DNA of 64,000 bases from Oscillospiraceae bacterium. Lineage in GTDB: Bacteria; Bacillota; Clostridia; Oscillospirales; Ruminococcaceae. The notes under the pieces were generated by a model. It saw only the letters and a program-made list of their open reading frames with translations. It was not told the DNA's origin and made no database searches. The stretch is taken from NCBI GenBank assembly GCA_017435565.1, contig JAFSEU010000022.1, forward strand, positions 1-64,000, written 5' to 3'. Below are positions 1 through 7,374 of the stretch, piece after piece. The position numbers and the translations under genes were made by a program. The first letter of the stretch is position 1. Every line of letters begins with the position of its first letter.

Positions 1-351
1 ATTCCCGAGCTCAACGGCAAGCTCATCGGTGCTGCACAGAGAGTTCCTGTTCCCACAGGTTCCACAACAATCCTTACAGCTGTTGTTAAGGGCGAAAACG
101 TTACTAAGGACGGCATCAACGCTGCTATGAAGGCTGCTGCTTCCGAATCCTTCGGCTACAACGAGGATCAGATCGTTTCTTCTGACGTTATCGGCATGAG
201 ATACGGTTCACTCTTCGACGCTACACAGACAATGGTTTGCGAACTCGGCAACGGCCTCTACGAAGTTCAGGTTGTTTCCTGGTACGACAACGAGAACAGC
301 TACACAAGCCAGATGGTAAGAACTATCAAGTACTTTGCTGAACTCGGCTAA
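1..351 (+). CDS. gap: Glyceraldehyde-3-phosphate dehydrogenase, type I (C-terminal part; gene starts before the window)
   Basis: Only the last 116 residues are present, open from base 1. They hold the conserved C-terminal catalytic-domain signatures of class I GAPDH: the RVPVPTGS stretch near the start, the [14 protein letters not shown] segment and the near-invariant WYDNENSY motif close to the end. The enzyme oxidises glyceraldehyde-3-phosphate to 1,3-bisphosphoglycerate with NAD(P) in cytosolic glycolysis. The catalytic cysteine and the Rossmann domain lie outside the window. Codon use is strongly biased toward a small preferred set (aag, ggc, gtt, aca), as expected for a highly expressed gene. 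A strong hairpin terminator follows 25 bases after the stop. Identity is near certain; NAD versus NADP preference cannot be judged. Confidence 0.97.
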   Translation: MPELNGKLIGAAQRVPVPTGSTTILTAVVKGENVTKDGINAAMKAAASESFGYNEDQIVSSDVIGMRYGSLFDATQTMVCELGNGLYEVQVVSWYDNENSYTSQMVRTIKYFAELG

Positions 352-376
352 TCGCAAAATTCATTATAAGAACGCT

Positions 377-416
377 AAAGCGCACGTTAGAAAATAACGT
401 GCGCTTTATTTTTTTT
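377..416 (+). terminator. Intrinsic terminator after gap
   Basis: A 13-bp perfect stem (377-389 with 395-407, loop of 5) is followed by a T-rich tract. An A-rich stretch on the other side lets it serve the convergent SLOG gene too. Almost the same hairpin recurs at 1593-1627 (see findings). Confidence 0.9.
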
Positions 417-891
417 AATAACGTAAAAAGAAAAAATTCTTTTTCTTTTTCAACGCCTTATCGGCTTGTTTAATAAGATTTTGGGGTGTGCCGCAGAGCA
501 CAATCAAATCAGCAGCGTCAATCAACATATTTTCAGATATAGCATAGCAATCCGGAGTATACTCCTTACTGACATATTTAATACTGTCGGCACTTTTTAA
601 GATAACTGAAAATTTATCCTTTGTATCCCTGCTCCAACCGTCAGTCATATTTTCGCAAGGCAGTATCAAGTGCAATTTTGCCGAATTCATAGCCGTCAAA
701 AGCGCAAGATAATGCCCTGCCCAAATCGGCGTTCCGCACGAACAGTTAATATAGAATTCATCAAAGCCATCATCAAGCAAAGAGTCTATCTGAAAACGCA
801 GAAGTGTCCTTATTACAGAATAATCATACTTATATTCATCAATATATTCGTCGTCAATTTCTTTTCCGTCGGAGATTATTGAACAAACCAT
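415..891 (-). CDS. SLOG-superfamily (DUF1273/YpsA-like) protein
   Basis: This 158-residue cytosolic protein shows the layout of the DUF1273/YpsA branch of the SLOG superfamily. There is a glycine/aromatic motif near residues 42-58 (GFDEFYINCSCGTPIWAG), then LHLILPCE, a W near 86, and a C-terminal AADLIVLCGTP segment that would form the last Rossmann strand. SLOG domains bind nucleotides or nucleotide-derived ligands; the substrate here is unknown. YpsA-type proteins are linked to cell division in Bacilli, and other SLOG proteins act in phage defence, but no role can be assigned from this sequence. The usual glycine-rich first motif is replaced by a Cys-rich NCSCGTP. A promoter (930-958) precedes it. 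It sits in an AT-rich cassette with two small DNA-binding proteins. Confidence 0.75.
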   Translation of the reverse strand: MVCSIISDGKEIDDEYIDEYKYDYSVIRTLLRFQIDSLLDDGFDEFYINCSCGTPIWAGHYLALLTAMNSAKLHLILPCENMTDGWSRDTKDKFSVILKSADSIKYVSKEYTPDCYAISENMLIDAADLIVLCGTPQNLIKQADKALKKKKNFFFLRY

Positions 892-929
892 CTCTATCGT
901 CCTCCTTATCGTGCAACAAATTTTTATAT

Positions 930-958
930 ATTATAACATATTTCGACAATATACGCAA
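930..958 (-). promoter_or_regulatory. Promoter of the SLOG gene
   Basis: On the minus strand TTGCGT (953-958) and TATAAT (930-935) are separated by 17 bp. The -10 box and adjoining spacer contain one copy of TTATAACATA (931-940), the same word repeated three times in front of the downstream RHH gene, so the promoter could be repressed by a regulator of this cassette (inference). Confidence 0.65.
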
Positions 959-1025
959 GTGCGTATACACATAAAAATAACTAAATGTATAATTATATTA
1001 TTATAATTTAGTCAGGGTGAGGATA

Positions 1026-1271
1026 TTGTCGATTGTAAAAAACGCAGTGGTACAACGCTTTATGGAGCTATGCAAACAGCGATGCATTGCGCCAAACGAG
1101 CTGGCAACCTTGTCGGGAATAACCCCGTCGACCGTATACAGTATGCTCAGCAGTGAGCGCAAAAACGTTTCGATTACGACAATCAAAACCCTTTGCGACG
1201 GACTGGGAATAACGCTGAAGGATTTTTTTGACTCAGACCTTTTTGATAATTTAGAACAGGAAATCAAGTGA
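1026..1271 (+). CDS. Small XRE-family helix-turn-helix regulator
   Basis: About 81 residues, almost entirely one Cro/C1-type HTH domain: a helix with the MELCKQR region, ELATLSGI and PSTVYSML as the recognition helix-turn-helix, then TIKTLCDGLGITLKDFF. No effector domain is visible. The TTG at 1026 is preferred because AGGGTGAGG lies just upstream; a GTG at 1017 would place this purine tract inside the gene. It is divergent from the SLOG gene, with a 134-base intergenic region containing both promoters, a common arrangement for an autoregulated repressor that also controls its neighbour (inference). The protein would be cytosolic and DNA-binding. It ends directly in a terminator, so it appears to be a monocistronic unit. 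Confidence 0.8.
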   Translation: MSIVKNAVVQRFMELCKQRCIAPNELATLSGITPSTVYSMLSSERKNVSITTIKTLCDGLGITLKDFFDSDLFDNLEQEIK

Positions 1272-1303
1272 CGCCGCCCATCTGAGCTATGGGCGGTGTT
1301 TTT
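1271..1303 (+). terminator. Intrinsic terminator after the XRE gene
   Basis: GC-rich 11-bp stem (1271-1281 with 1289-1299, one G-T wobble) followed by TTTTT. It overlaps the last base of the XRE stop codon. Confidence 0.9.
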
Positions 1304-1315
1304 GCGCCCCTAAAT

Positions 1316-1349
1316 TTATAACATATTTTATAACATAAATTATAACATA
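1316..1349. repeat. Three direct copies of TTATAACATA at 12-bp period
   Basis: TTATAACATA occurs at 1316-1325, 1328-1337 and 1340-1349, exactly 12 bp apart, 48 bases before the RHH gene start. A fourth copy is at 931-940. RHH repressors usually bind such tandem arrays near their own promoters; operator function is inference. Confidence 0.75.
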
Positions 1350-1396
1350 TAATAATATCAACTGTCAAGATATAATTTATGTTAGAGGTGATAGAT

Positions 1397-1591
1397 GTGG
1401 ATAACAAATTGGAAATTTCCAAAAAGCCCAATCTTAAAGGTGACGATGGATACAAAGTATTTTCTGTCAGAATAAAAGATTCGACTGTAAATAAGCTTGA
1501 TGAAATTTCAATTGAAACCAATCGTTCAAGAAACGAATTGATAAACATTATGCTTGAATATGGCATAAATAATTATAATATTAAAGATTAG
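1397..1591 (+). CDS. Ribbon-helix-helix (CopG/Arc-like) DNA-binding protein
   Basis: A 64-residue protein from a GTG start at 1397, chosen because GAGGTG lies 6 bases upstream; an ATG at 1379 would put that site inside the gene. The pattern is that of an RHH repressor: a short basic N-terminus, a strand VFSVRIK, then two helices separated by the typical turn (TVNKLDEISIETNRSRNELINIMLEYGI). RHH proteins bind as dimers, inserting a two-stranded sheet in the major groove, and commonly bind tandem repeats. The three 12-bp-spaced TTATAACATA repeats upstream are a natural autoregulatory target. No toxin partner follows it directly. The second hairpin of the cassette lies right after the stop. Function as a regulator is likely; the regulon is unknown. 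Confidence 0.75.
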   Translation: MDNKLEISKKPNLKGDDGYKVFSVRIKDSTVNKLDEISIETNRSRNELINIMLEYGINNYNIKD

Positions 1592-1592
1592 C

Positions 1593-1627
1593 AAAAAGCG
1601 CACGTCAGAAAATAACGTGCGCTTTTT
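1593..1627. terminator. Bidirectional terminator; near copy of the one at 377
   Basis: Stem AAAAAGCGCACGT/ACGTGCGCTTTTT with A- and T-tracts on both sides, serving the RHH gene and the convergent capD-like gene. Over a 29-base core it differs at one base from the hairpin after gap. Confidence 0.85.
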
Positions 1628-1634
1628 TGTATGT

Positions 1635-3482
1635 TTAATCCTCATCAAAAATCGGAACGATTTCTTTAAGCAAAGCAACTGTTTTGGTGGCATCGTTTGC
1701 GTTGGAAGCCGCCTTCAGCTCGGACAATTTGCCGAAAAATGCGTCGGCGTCAATATTCGGTTGTGTGCCGATGAAGATTTTTTCATTTTCGGTCGCCGTG
1801 ACATTTGCCCTGTCAAACAGCGCTCTGTCCGAAATCATCTCGCCCGGTCGCAACCCCGTAAACTTGATTTCGATATCCTCATTCGGAATTTTGCCGTACA
1901 TTTTGATAAGCTTTTCAGCAAGCTGTGCAATCTTGACGGGGCGGTTCATATACAGAACAAAAATCTCGCCGCCCTGTGCCATTGCCGCTGATTGAAGCAC
2001 AAGCGAAGCCGCTTCGGGCAAAGTGATAAAATCACGCACGATGTCGGGGTGTGTGACCGTCACGGGGCCACCGCTTTCAATCTGCTTGCGGAACAGCGGC
2101 ACTACCGAACCGTTTGAATCAAGCACGTTGCCGAAGCGTGTTGTGATAAAGTCGGTGTCGTTGTCGTTCTGCGCCATATACTGCATAATCATCTCGCAGC
2201 ACGCCTTTGTTGCACCCAGAACATTTTTCGGATAAACCGCAATGTTGGAAGAAACGAAAACAAATTTGGGAATTCTGTAAAATTCTGCCAATGTTGCAAC
2301 ATTAAGCAAGCCGAGAATATTGTTCTTTATGGCTTCCATAGGCTGCATTTCCATCAGCGGAATATGCTTGTGCGCGGCACAATGGAACACAGCGTCAATC
2401 TTATAGGTTTCAAAAACCGTTCTCATTCGTTCATAGTCGCAGACCGACGCGATTATCGTAACAAGATTGAGCTTGTCACCGTGCTCGATTCTCAGCTGTT
2501 GCTGAACATCATAGGCGTTGTTTTCGTAATAATCAAGAATAATCAGCATTTTCGGCTTGTATCTTGCAATCTGATAAGCAATTTCGCCGCCGATTGAGCC
2601 TGCGCCCGCAACAAGGCAGACCTTGTCGGCAATAAATTCTTTGAGCTTCTGATTATCAAAAGAAATTTCAGGGCGCTCAAGCAATTCTTCCGAGTGGATA
2701 TTGTGCGCCTGCGAGAGCAGATTATCGGAAATAAGCTCGTGCATATACGGAATCTGCCTTACACGGCAGTTTATGTCGGAGCATTTTTTCAGAATTCTGC
2801 GGCGCTTTTCATCCGTGCACGAGGGCATTGCAATAAATATCGTGTCAATATCATATCCTAAGCAGATATCGCCGATACTGTTGGTCGTTCCCACAATGGG
2901 CACGCCGTCGATTTTTCGTGACAATTTTGCAGGGTCATCGTCGAGAATACAAATCGGGGTATATTCACTGCTGCGCTTCATTTCAATCAAAAGCTGGCGG
3001 CAAAGCTCACCGCCGCCGACAATCAGCGTTCTTGAACCGAGCTTGTTCTTGCCCGAACGCACTTTGATATCATATACATAATAATACAGGATTCTTGAAG
3101 CGATTATCGCCGCATATGTAAGGAAATTGCAGAAAAGCCCGAACACCTCGGAAAGCGGAATTTCAAAAACATTTGCCGCATTGAGCAGCACAACGGCAAG
3201 ATAATACAGAACCGTACCGCTTAAAAGCCCTAAAAGATAACGAAAATAATCGGTTACGTTTGAATATTTGATAATGGCATTATATGCACCGCACAGGCGC
3301 ATTCCGATTACGCAGCACAGTGGCATTGCGATTACCGAAACCATCAAATCCGAACGCTGCGGATTAAGCGGCTCGGAGAATACCTTGAGCAATATATATG
3401 AAGCAACACAGCAAAATGCTATAAGCAAAATATCAAACAGCTCAAGCAATATCCTGTTCTTGTTTACTTCCTTCATAAACAT
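1635..3482 (-). CDS. FlaA1/CapD/WbpM-like membrane nucleotide-sugar enzyme with altered active site
   Basis: 615 residues. Four membrane helices fill roughly residues 10-135, followed by a first Rossmann-like CoA-binding-like domain (VGGGELCRQLL near 155) and a second SDR domain starting with GAGSIGGE (293-300). Overall length, domain order, the HCAAHKHIPLME segment and the RFGNVL/GGPVTVTHPDI motifs match the WbpM/PglF family that converts UDP-GlcNAc to a 4-keto-6-deoxy sugar for surface polysaccharides. However, the family motif S-T-D-K-A-V reads S-S-N-I-A-V (411-416), and the usual Tyr/Met before GA(T/S)K is Leu422; only Lys426 remains. Asp and Lys of that motif perform the dehydration in FlaA1, so activity is probably lost or changed. 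It follows cca by 36 bases in the same direction. Confidence 0.85.
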   Translation of the reverse strand: MFMKEVNKNRILLELFDILLIAFCCVASYILLKVFSEPLNPQRSDLMVSVIAMPLCCVIGMRLCGAYNAIIKYSNVTDYFRYLLGLLSGTVLYYLAVVLLNAANVFEIPLSEVFGLFCNFLTYAAIIASRILYYYVYDIKVRSGKNKLGSRTLIVGGGELCRQLLIEMKRSSEYTPICILDDDPAKLSRKIDGVPIVGTTNSIGDICLGYDIDTIFIAMPSCTDEKRRRILKKCSDINCRVRQIPYMHELISDNLLSQAHNIHSEELLERPEISFDNQKLKEFIADKVCLVAGAGSIGGEIAYQIARYKPKMLIILDYYENNAYDVQQQLRIEHGDKLNLVTIIASVCDYERMRTVFETYKIDAVFHCAAHKHIPLMEMQPMEAIKNNILGLLNVATLAEFYRIPKFVFVSSNIAVYPKNVLGATKACCEMIMQYMAQNDNDTDFITTRFGNVLDSNGSVVPLFRKQIESGGPVTVTHPDIVRDFITLPEAASLVLQSAAMAQGGEIFVLYMNRPVKIAQLAEKLIKMYGKIPNEDIEIKFTGLRPGEMISDRALFDRANVTATENEKIFIGTQPNIDADAFFGKLSELKAASNANDATKTVALLKEIVPIFDED

Positions 3483-3518
3483 TCCACCTTCAAAATAAAA
3501 TCAAATAAAGCCTGCGCC

Positions 3519-4850
3519 TCAAGCGCTCATATCACGAGCCGCACTAATCAGCGCGTCATAATCATTTTCAATTCTTTCATCCATTACAAGCCCGAGCAGA
3601 TTCTGAAGAACCCTTCCGATATCTGCACCGCAAAAGCCCAGCGCCTTGATATCATTTCCGTTTACCGCCAAATCACGCAGACAAATGCACGCATTTTTTT
3701 CTTCAAGGGATTTCGCATAGCTGCGCCACTTTTCAAACCCTTCAAGCCTTTGCCTGCAGAAGTCGTGTTTTGCGCTGTTGTCGGCGCATTGAAGATTGAG
3801 CAAAAGGTCGAACCCTTTCTGCCCAAGCTTTGAAACCCTTCGCTTTACGCTTTTTTCGGTATAATTCGCATCTGAATGATAGTAAATAATCGTTTTTACA
3901 AGCTCGGTTTGCTTTGCGGGGAAGCGAAGGCGCTTCATAATGCTCTGTGCTGTATCGGCACAAACCGCCGCATGACCCTTGAAATGGCCTGTGCCGTCTT
4001 CGTCAATTGTAAAGCACGCAGGCTTTGCAATATCATGAAACAGCGCACAAAGCCGAGCATCGGCATCAGGTGCAATGCTTGAAACCGCATGAGCAATATG
4101 CTCCCACACATCATATTTATGATATCTGCTATGTTGACAAAAACCTATGCAGGGTGTGATTTCGGGAATAAAAACGGCTAAAATCCTTGCATATTCAACC
4201 AGCACCTTTGCAGCATCCTTGCCACAGATAAGCTTTACCAGTTCATCGCGAAGCCTTTCGCTTGAAACATTCTTCAACATATATGAGCATTCAAATGCTG
4301 CATTTTTTGTCTTTTCTTCAAGCTCAAAGCCAAGACAGGAAGAAAACCTGATTGCACGCATAATGCGCAAAGCGTCCTCGGAAAAACGCGTTTTCGGGTC
4401 GCCGACACAGCGGATAATTCTGTTTTTCAAATCACTGCATCCGTCAAAAATATCTATAATACCGCATTTTGGGTTATATGCCATTGCGTTTACGGTAAAA
4501 TCACGCCGCTTCAGGTCGTCGGCAAGACTTTTTGAAAAGCAAACGCTTTCAGGATGCCTTGAATCAGTATATGCACTATCCGTGCGGTAGGTAGTAATTT
4601 CAAACTGTTCGTTTTCAAAGGCAACAGCAATTGTACCGTATTTTTCACCGATATCAATAGTTTTACAGTCAGCAAAGCAGCTTTTTATCTGCAAGGGTGT
4701 TGCATTGGTGGCAATATCAACATCGTTGCATTCAGAATGCATAAGATAATCACGCACACATCCGCCGACTGCATAGACCTCAAATCCGTTTCTTTCAAGC
4801 GCATTCAAAACATTGAGTGCGTTTTCCGGCAAAAAGCTTTTACAGCTCAT
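3519..4850 (-). CDS. cca: CCA-adding tRNA nucleotidyltransferase (class II, HD-domain type)
   Basis: 443 residues from the ATG at 4850; longer readings add a Cys/Arg-rich tail not seen in the family. The N-terminal nucleotidyltransferase domain has VGGCVRDYLM and the catalytic D-V-D pair in NDVDIATNATP. Then come the RNA/ATP-recognition region (RRDFTVNAMAYNP, DCS..RIIRCVGDP, RFSEDALRIMRAIRF) and a C-terminal HD domain (HSRYHKYDVWEHIAHAV, LFHDIAKP). It adds or repairs the 3'-CCA end of tRNAs using CTP and ATP; HD domains in homologues give phosphatase or phosphodiesterase activity. Its start overlaps the end of the upstream sensor-like gene by 11 bases, implying translational coupling. Confidence 0.95.
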   Translation of the reverse strand: MSCKSFLPENALNVLNALERNGFEVYAVGGCVRDYLMHSECNDVDIATNATPLQIKSCFADCKTIDIGEKYGTIAVAFENEQFEITTYRTDSAYTDSRHPESVCFSKSLADDLKRRDFTVNAMAYNPKCGIIDIFDGCSDLKNRIIRCVGDPKTRFSEDALRIMRAIRFSSCLGFELEEKTKNAAFECSYMLKNVSSERLRDELVKLICGKDAAKVLVEYARILAVFIPEITPCIGFCQHSRYHKYDVWEHIAHAVSSIAPDADARLCALFHDIAKPACFTIDEDGTGHFKGHAAVCADTAQSIMKRLRFPAKQTELVKTIIYYHSDANYTEKSVKRRVSKLGQKGFDLLLNLQCADNSAKHDFCRQRLEGFEKWRSYAKSLEEKNACICLRDLAVNGNDIKALGFCGADIGRVLQNLLGLVMDERIENDYDALISAARDMSA

Positions 4851-5808
4851 TTTTATGCTTGTCAAGGAACACCTTGCGCGAAGCAAGCGCAGCGGCAAAA
4901 CAGCAGGCAACACAAGCGAATATGAGCCATTTGAGCACCTTGTTTCTGCCAGCGTAAACCTCATCCTTTGGGACGGCACCGAGAATGATGTTCTCTCCGT
5001 CGTTTTTATATTTTACATAACAGCTTTCGCCGTTCACATCGCAGAAAAAACTGCCGCTTTCACTGACAAGCTTCTCAGAGGGGATATCGGTAACAGTTCC
5101 GACAAATTCAACATTTGTGTGGCTGAGATATTTCATATCCGCAGCGCTGATTATGGCTGTAATGCCATTTTCCATCAGAGGATATCTTGAAGTAACATCG
5201 CTTATTGAAGTATATTCATCAATCTGACGAAGCATATCCGCCGAGCAGGCAATTGTAAGTATGCCGTCGGCATCTCTTCTTGAAACACCCGAAATAACAT
5301 AATCGGTGTCACCGCGCTGAACCGAAACCGACTGTGAAAAATTTTTGTCATCTGCGTGCTCTGCAAAACCTTCTTCAAGAACAACATCCGCATCATACGA
5401 TGATGCAGTGGTGCGCACAACCTTTCCGTTTTCATCGGCAACAGTGATTTCATCAACACCGGTGACTGCAAGCAGCTCCTCAAGACCGATTTCATCAGCA
5501 ATCAGCGCAGGATTCTGCCCTATCATAACGGCAATTGCCTGAGCCTTGCATTCACAGTCGTCTACAAACCTGTTGTAGATAAGCTCTCTTTCTTCAATGC
5601 TTTCATCAACCGCATCAGCAAGATTGTCAAGACGCACCTCCATAATTTCGTTCATAAGGTGTTTTTCCACAACGCCTGTGCAATAATATGAAAGAGCCAT
5701 TATGCACAGCGAAACGATAACAAGTACCGCCAAAACAAAGCTGTGCTTCCTTGCGGCATAACGCACGCTGTATTTGTTTGATTTGATTGTTCTCTTATTT
5801 TCAGTCAT
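4840..5808 (-). CDS. Membrane protein with a Cache-like extracellular sensor domain and no output domain
   Basis: 322 residues from the ATG at 5808, which overlaps the upstream stop by 6 bases. A basic N-terminus is followed by one membrane helix (about residues 20-45), an extracellular domain of about 235 residues, a second helix near the C-terminus (WLIFACVACCFAAALA) and a tail of only some 13 residues. The outer domain has the look of a double-Cache sensor (a helical start, then ITVADENGKVVRTT, DYVISGVSRRDADGILTIACS and a membrane-proximal part), as in histidine kinases and chemoreceptors. No HAMP, kinase, GGDEF or methyl-accepting module follows. A signal could pass only through a partner protein; the small membrane protein encoded just upstream is the obvious candidate (inference). 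Confidence 0.6.
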   Translation of the reverse strand: MTENKRTIKSNKYSVRYAARKHSFVLAVLVIVSLCIMALSYYCTGVVEKHLMNEIMEVRLDNLADAVDESIEERELIYNRFVDDCECKAQAIAVMIGQNPALIADEIGLEELLAVTGVDEITVADENGKVVRTTASSYDADVVLEEGFAEHADDKNFSQSVSVQRGDTDYVISGVSRRDADGILTIACSADMLRQIDEYTSISDVTSRYPLMENGITAIISAADMKYLSHTNVEFVGTVTDIPSEKLVSESGSFFCDVNGESCYVKYKNDGENIILGAVPKDEVYAGRNKVLKWLIFACVACCFAAALASRKVFLDKHKNEL

Positions 5809-6178
5809 TTTTTCTCTCTTCTTCCCATTTGCATATATCATCGTACTGTGTGTACATTTTCTGCACGCTGTTCTCTAAAAAATAATAATGCGCTATATAC
5901 GGCACAAAAAGGCACAGTACAATCACTGCCAGCGGCAAAAGTAAAAGCGAACCTTCTATTACATATGCACAAATGCTGATAATCAGTACAAGCCCGACAA
6001 GCATTGTCACAAGAAAATGCACAAGCCTTTCGTGCTGCATAAACGAGATTTTTGTCAGATGCTCACTCTTCAATCTGCCGATATCGGTGTTTTCAGGCTT
6101 TGAGCTTAAAATATTATCTATCAGTTTCAGATATTCGGATAAATATTTTTTCAAAGTTCCTAAAGCTCCTTTTCGCAT
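5801..6178 (-). CDS. Small membrane protein of unknown function
   Basis: About 125 residues: an N-terminal cytoplasmic helix-rich part of about 50 residues, two adjacent membrane helices (FLVTMLVGLVLIISICAYVI and LLLLPLAVIVLCLFVPYIAH) and a short charged C-terminus. No known family is recognised. The start is uncertain. The ATG at 6193 falls at or before the likely transcription start; the ATG at 6178 is used here, and a TTG at 6154 has the better ribosome site (AAAAGGAG). Its stop overlaps the start of the Cache-like protein gene, so the two are probably translated together and may form one complex. Confidence 0.6.
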   Translation of the reverse strand: MRKGALGTLKKYLSEYLKLIDNILSSKPENTDIGRLKSEHLTKISFMQHERLVHFLVTMLVGLVLIISICAYVIEGSLLLLPLAVIVLCLFVPYIAHYYFLENSVQKMYTQYDDICKWEEERKND

Positions 6179-6196
6179 AATTTTCCCATACATTAT

Positions 6197-6225
6197 ATAA
6201 TATCACAAAATAAGCTTAGAAACAA
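6197..6225 (-). promoter_or_regulatory. Promoter of the membrane protein/Cache/cca/capD-like operon
   Basis: Minus strand TTGTTT (6220-6225), 17-bp spacer, TATTAT (6197-6202). Transcription would begin near 6190, which argues against the ATG at 6193 as the first gene's start. Confidence 0.6.
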
Positions 6226-6244
6226 TATTTTTTTCAAAAAAACC

Positions 6245-6273
6245 TTGACTAATATTTCAAATTGTGAGATACT
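6245..6273 (+). promoter_or_regulatory. Promoter of the small exporter-like gene
   Basis: TTGACT (6245-6250), 17-bp spacer, GATACT (6268-6273); gene start at 6318 with AAAGGAA about 13 bases before the ATG. The -10 box is weak. Confidence 0.5.
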
Positions 6274-6317
6274 ATATTTAATTTTTAAAATAACAAAAGG
6301 AAAGGAATATTTATATT

Positions 6318-6827
6318 ATGGCAGAAACCTTAACCACCTGGCTTGCCGAAAGAGGTATCCCCGATTGGCTGATTCCCTTTCTTGTTTCAATTCTTCCCCT
6401 TGTAGAGCTGCGAGGCGGAATCATTGCCGCAAGACTTCTCGGAATGGAGCTTTGGAAAGCTATCTGGGTATGCATTATCGGCAACATAATTCCGATTCCG
6501 TTCATTCTTTTATTTATCGACAAAATTTTTGCCTGGATCAAAAAACACAATGTTCCCGGCCTTTGCAAATTTGTTGTATATCTTGAAAACAAGTCAATGA
6601 ACAAGAGCGAAACTATGGAAAAGGGCGAGTTTTACTTCCTGATGTTCTTCGTCGGAATTCCCCTGCCCGGAACCGGTGCGTGGACAGGCTCTCTTATTGC
6701 GGTTCTGCGCCGCATAAAGCTTAAAAAGGCTGTTCCCGCAATTCTGCTCGGCATATGCATTGCTTCAGCAATAATGTGCACAATATGCTATGGCTTTCCA
6801 GAACTCTTTGTCAAGCTTTTTGCCTGA
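6318..6827 (+). CDS. Putative small multidrug-export family membrane protein (PF06695-like, COG2426)
   Basis: 169 residues, largely hydrophobic with about four to five membrane segments. Family hallmarks are visible: SILPLVELRGGI near residue 25-35, a GN.IPIPFI segment near 57 and PLPGTGAWTGSL near 115. The family name comes from old similarity to small drug exporters; transport has not been shown for most members, so the substrate is unknown. It is a single gene behind its own promoter and ends two bases before the convergent tadA stop. Confidence 0.8.
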   Translation: MAETLTTWLAERGIPDWLIPFLVSILPLVELRGGIIAARLLGMELWKAIWVCIIGNIIPIPFILLFIDKIFAWIKKHNVPGLCKFVVYLENKSMNKSETMEKGEFYFLMFFVGIPLPGTGAWTGSLIAVLRRIKLKKAVPAILLGICIASAIMCTICYGFPELFVKLFA

Positions 6828-6829
6828 AA

Positions 6830-7279
6830 TCAGCGTTTGCCGGCAAAGAAATCTTTCAAAAGCCCGGCGCATTGCTGCTCCATTATGCCGCCGTATGCCT
6901 CGGGCTTATGGTTAAACGGCATGACAAACATATCGGTCATTGAATGCACACACCCCGCATTTAAATCATAAGCGCCGAAATATACTCTTTCTATGCGTGA
7001 ATTTATGATGGCACCGCAGCACATTGCACACGGCTCCAAGGTCACATATAAATCACAACCCGAAAGCCGCCACGAGCCAAGCTTACGTGCGGCTTTTCTT
7101 ATGGCTATGACCTCAGCGTGGGCCAGAGGGTCAGAGTCACATTCCCTGCGGTTAAATCCCTCTCCGACGATAATACCGCTTTTTCGCTGCACAACAACAG
7201 CCCCGACAGGAACCTCGCCGATTTCAAAAGCTTTTTTCGCCAGCTCAATTGCATACTCCATATAATTCAAAGCAATCAC
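6830..7279 (-). CDS. tadA: tRNA-specific adenosine deaminase TadA
   Basis: Zinc-dependent cytidine-deaminase fold enzyme that converts A34 to inosine in the anticodon of tRNA-Arg(ACG). The motifs are all present: PVGAVVV near the start, the catalytic HAE triad, then PCAMC with two zinc cysteines, and the family-specific NSRIERVYFGA. Length of about 143-149 residues is normal. The GTG at 7279 lacks a clear ribosome site and the ATG at 7261 is an alternative. No terminator separates it from the convergent membrane-protein gene, with only 2 bases between the stops. Confidence 0.95.
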   Translation of the reverse strand: MIALNYMEYAIELAKKAFEIGEVPVGAVVVQRKSGIIVGEGFNRRECDSDPLAHAEVIAIRKAARKLGSWRLSGCDLYVTLEPCAMCCGAIINSRIERVYFGAYDLNAGCVHSMTDMFVMPFNHKPEAYGGIMEQQCAGLLKDFFAGKR

Positions 7280-7374
7280 CCGACTTTTCAGAAAATTATG
7301 CTTGTTTTAAATATTATACATCAGTTTTCACGCTTTGACAAGCACCGCACAATATGTATAAAGAGGAAATTTTT

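Noticed and set aside
1017-1591. Toxin-antitoxin pair made of the XRE and RHH genes
   Set aside because: Both encode DNA-binding proteins, a terminator separates them, and no toxin-like fold is seen next to either.
4147-4590. 147-codon plus-strand frame within cca
   Set aside because: Antisense to the conserved nucleotidyltransferase core; no motifs or ribosome site.
7335-7362. TTGACA-16-TATAAA promoter in front of ung
   Set aside because: The transcript would start about 7369, after the AGAGGAAA ribosome site and only 6 bases before the ATG, so it conflicts with the ribosome-site evidence. An upstream promoter is more likely.
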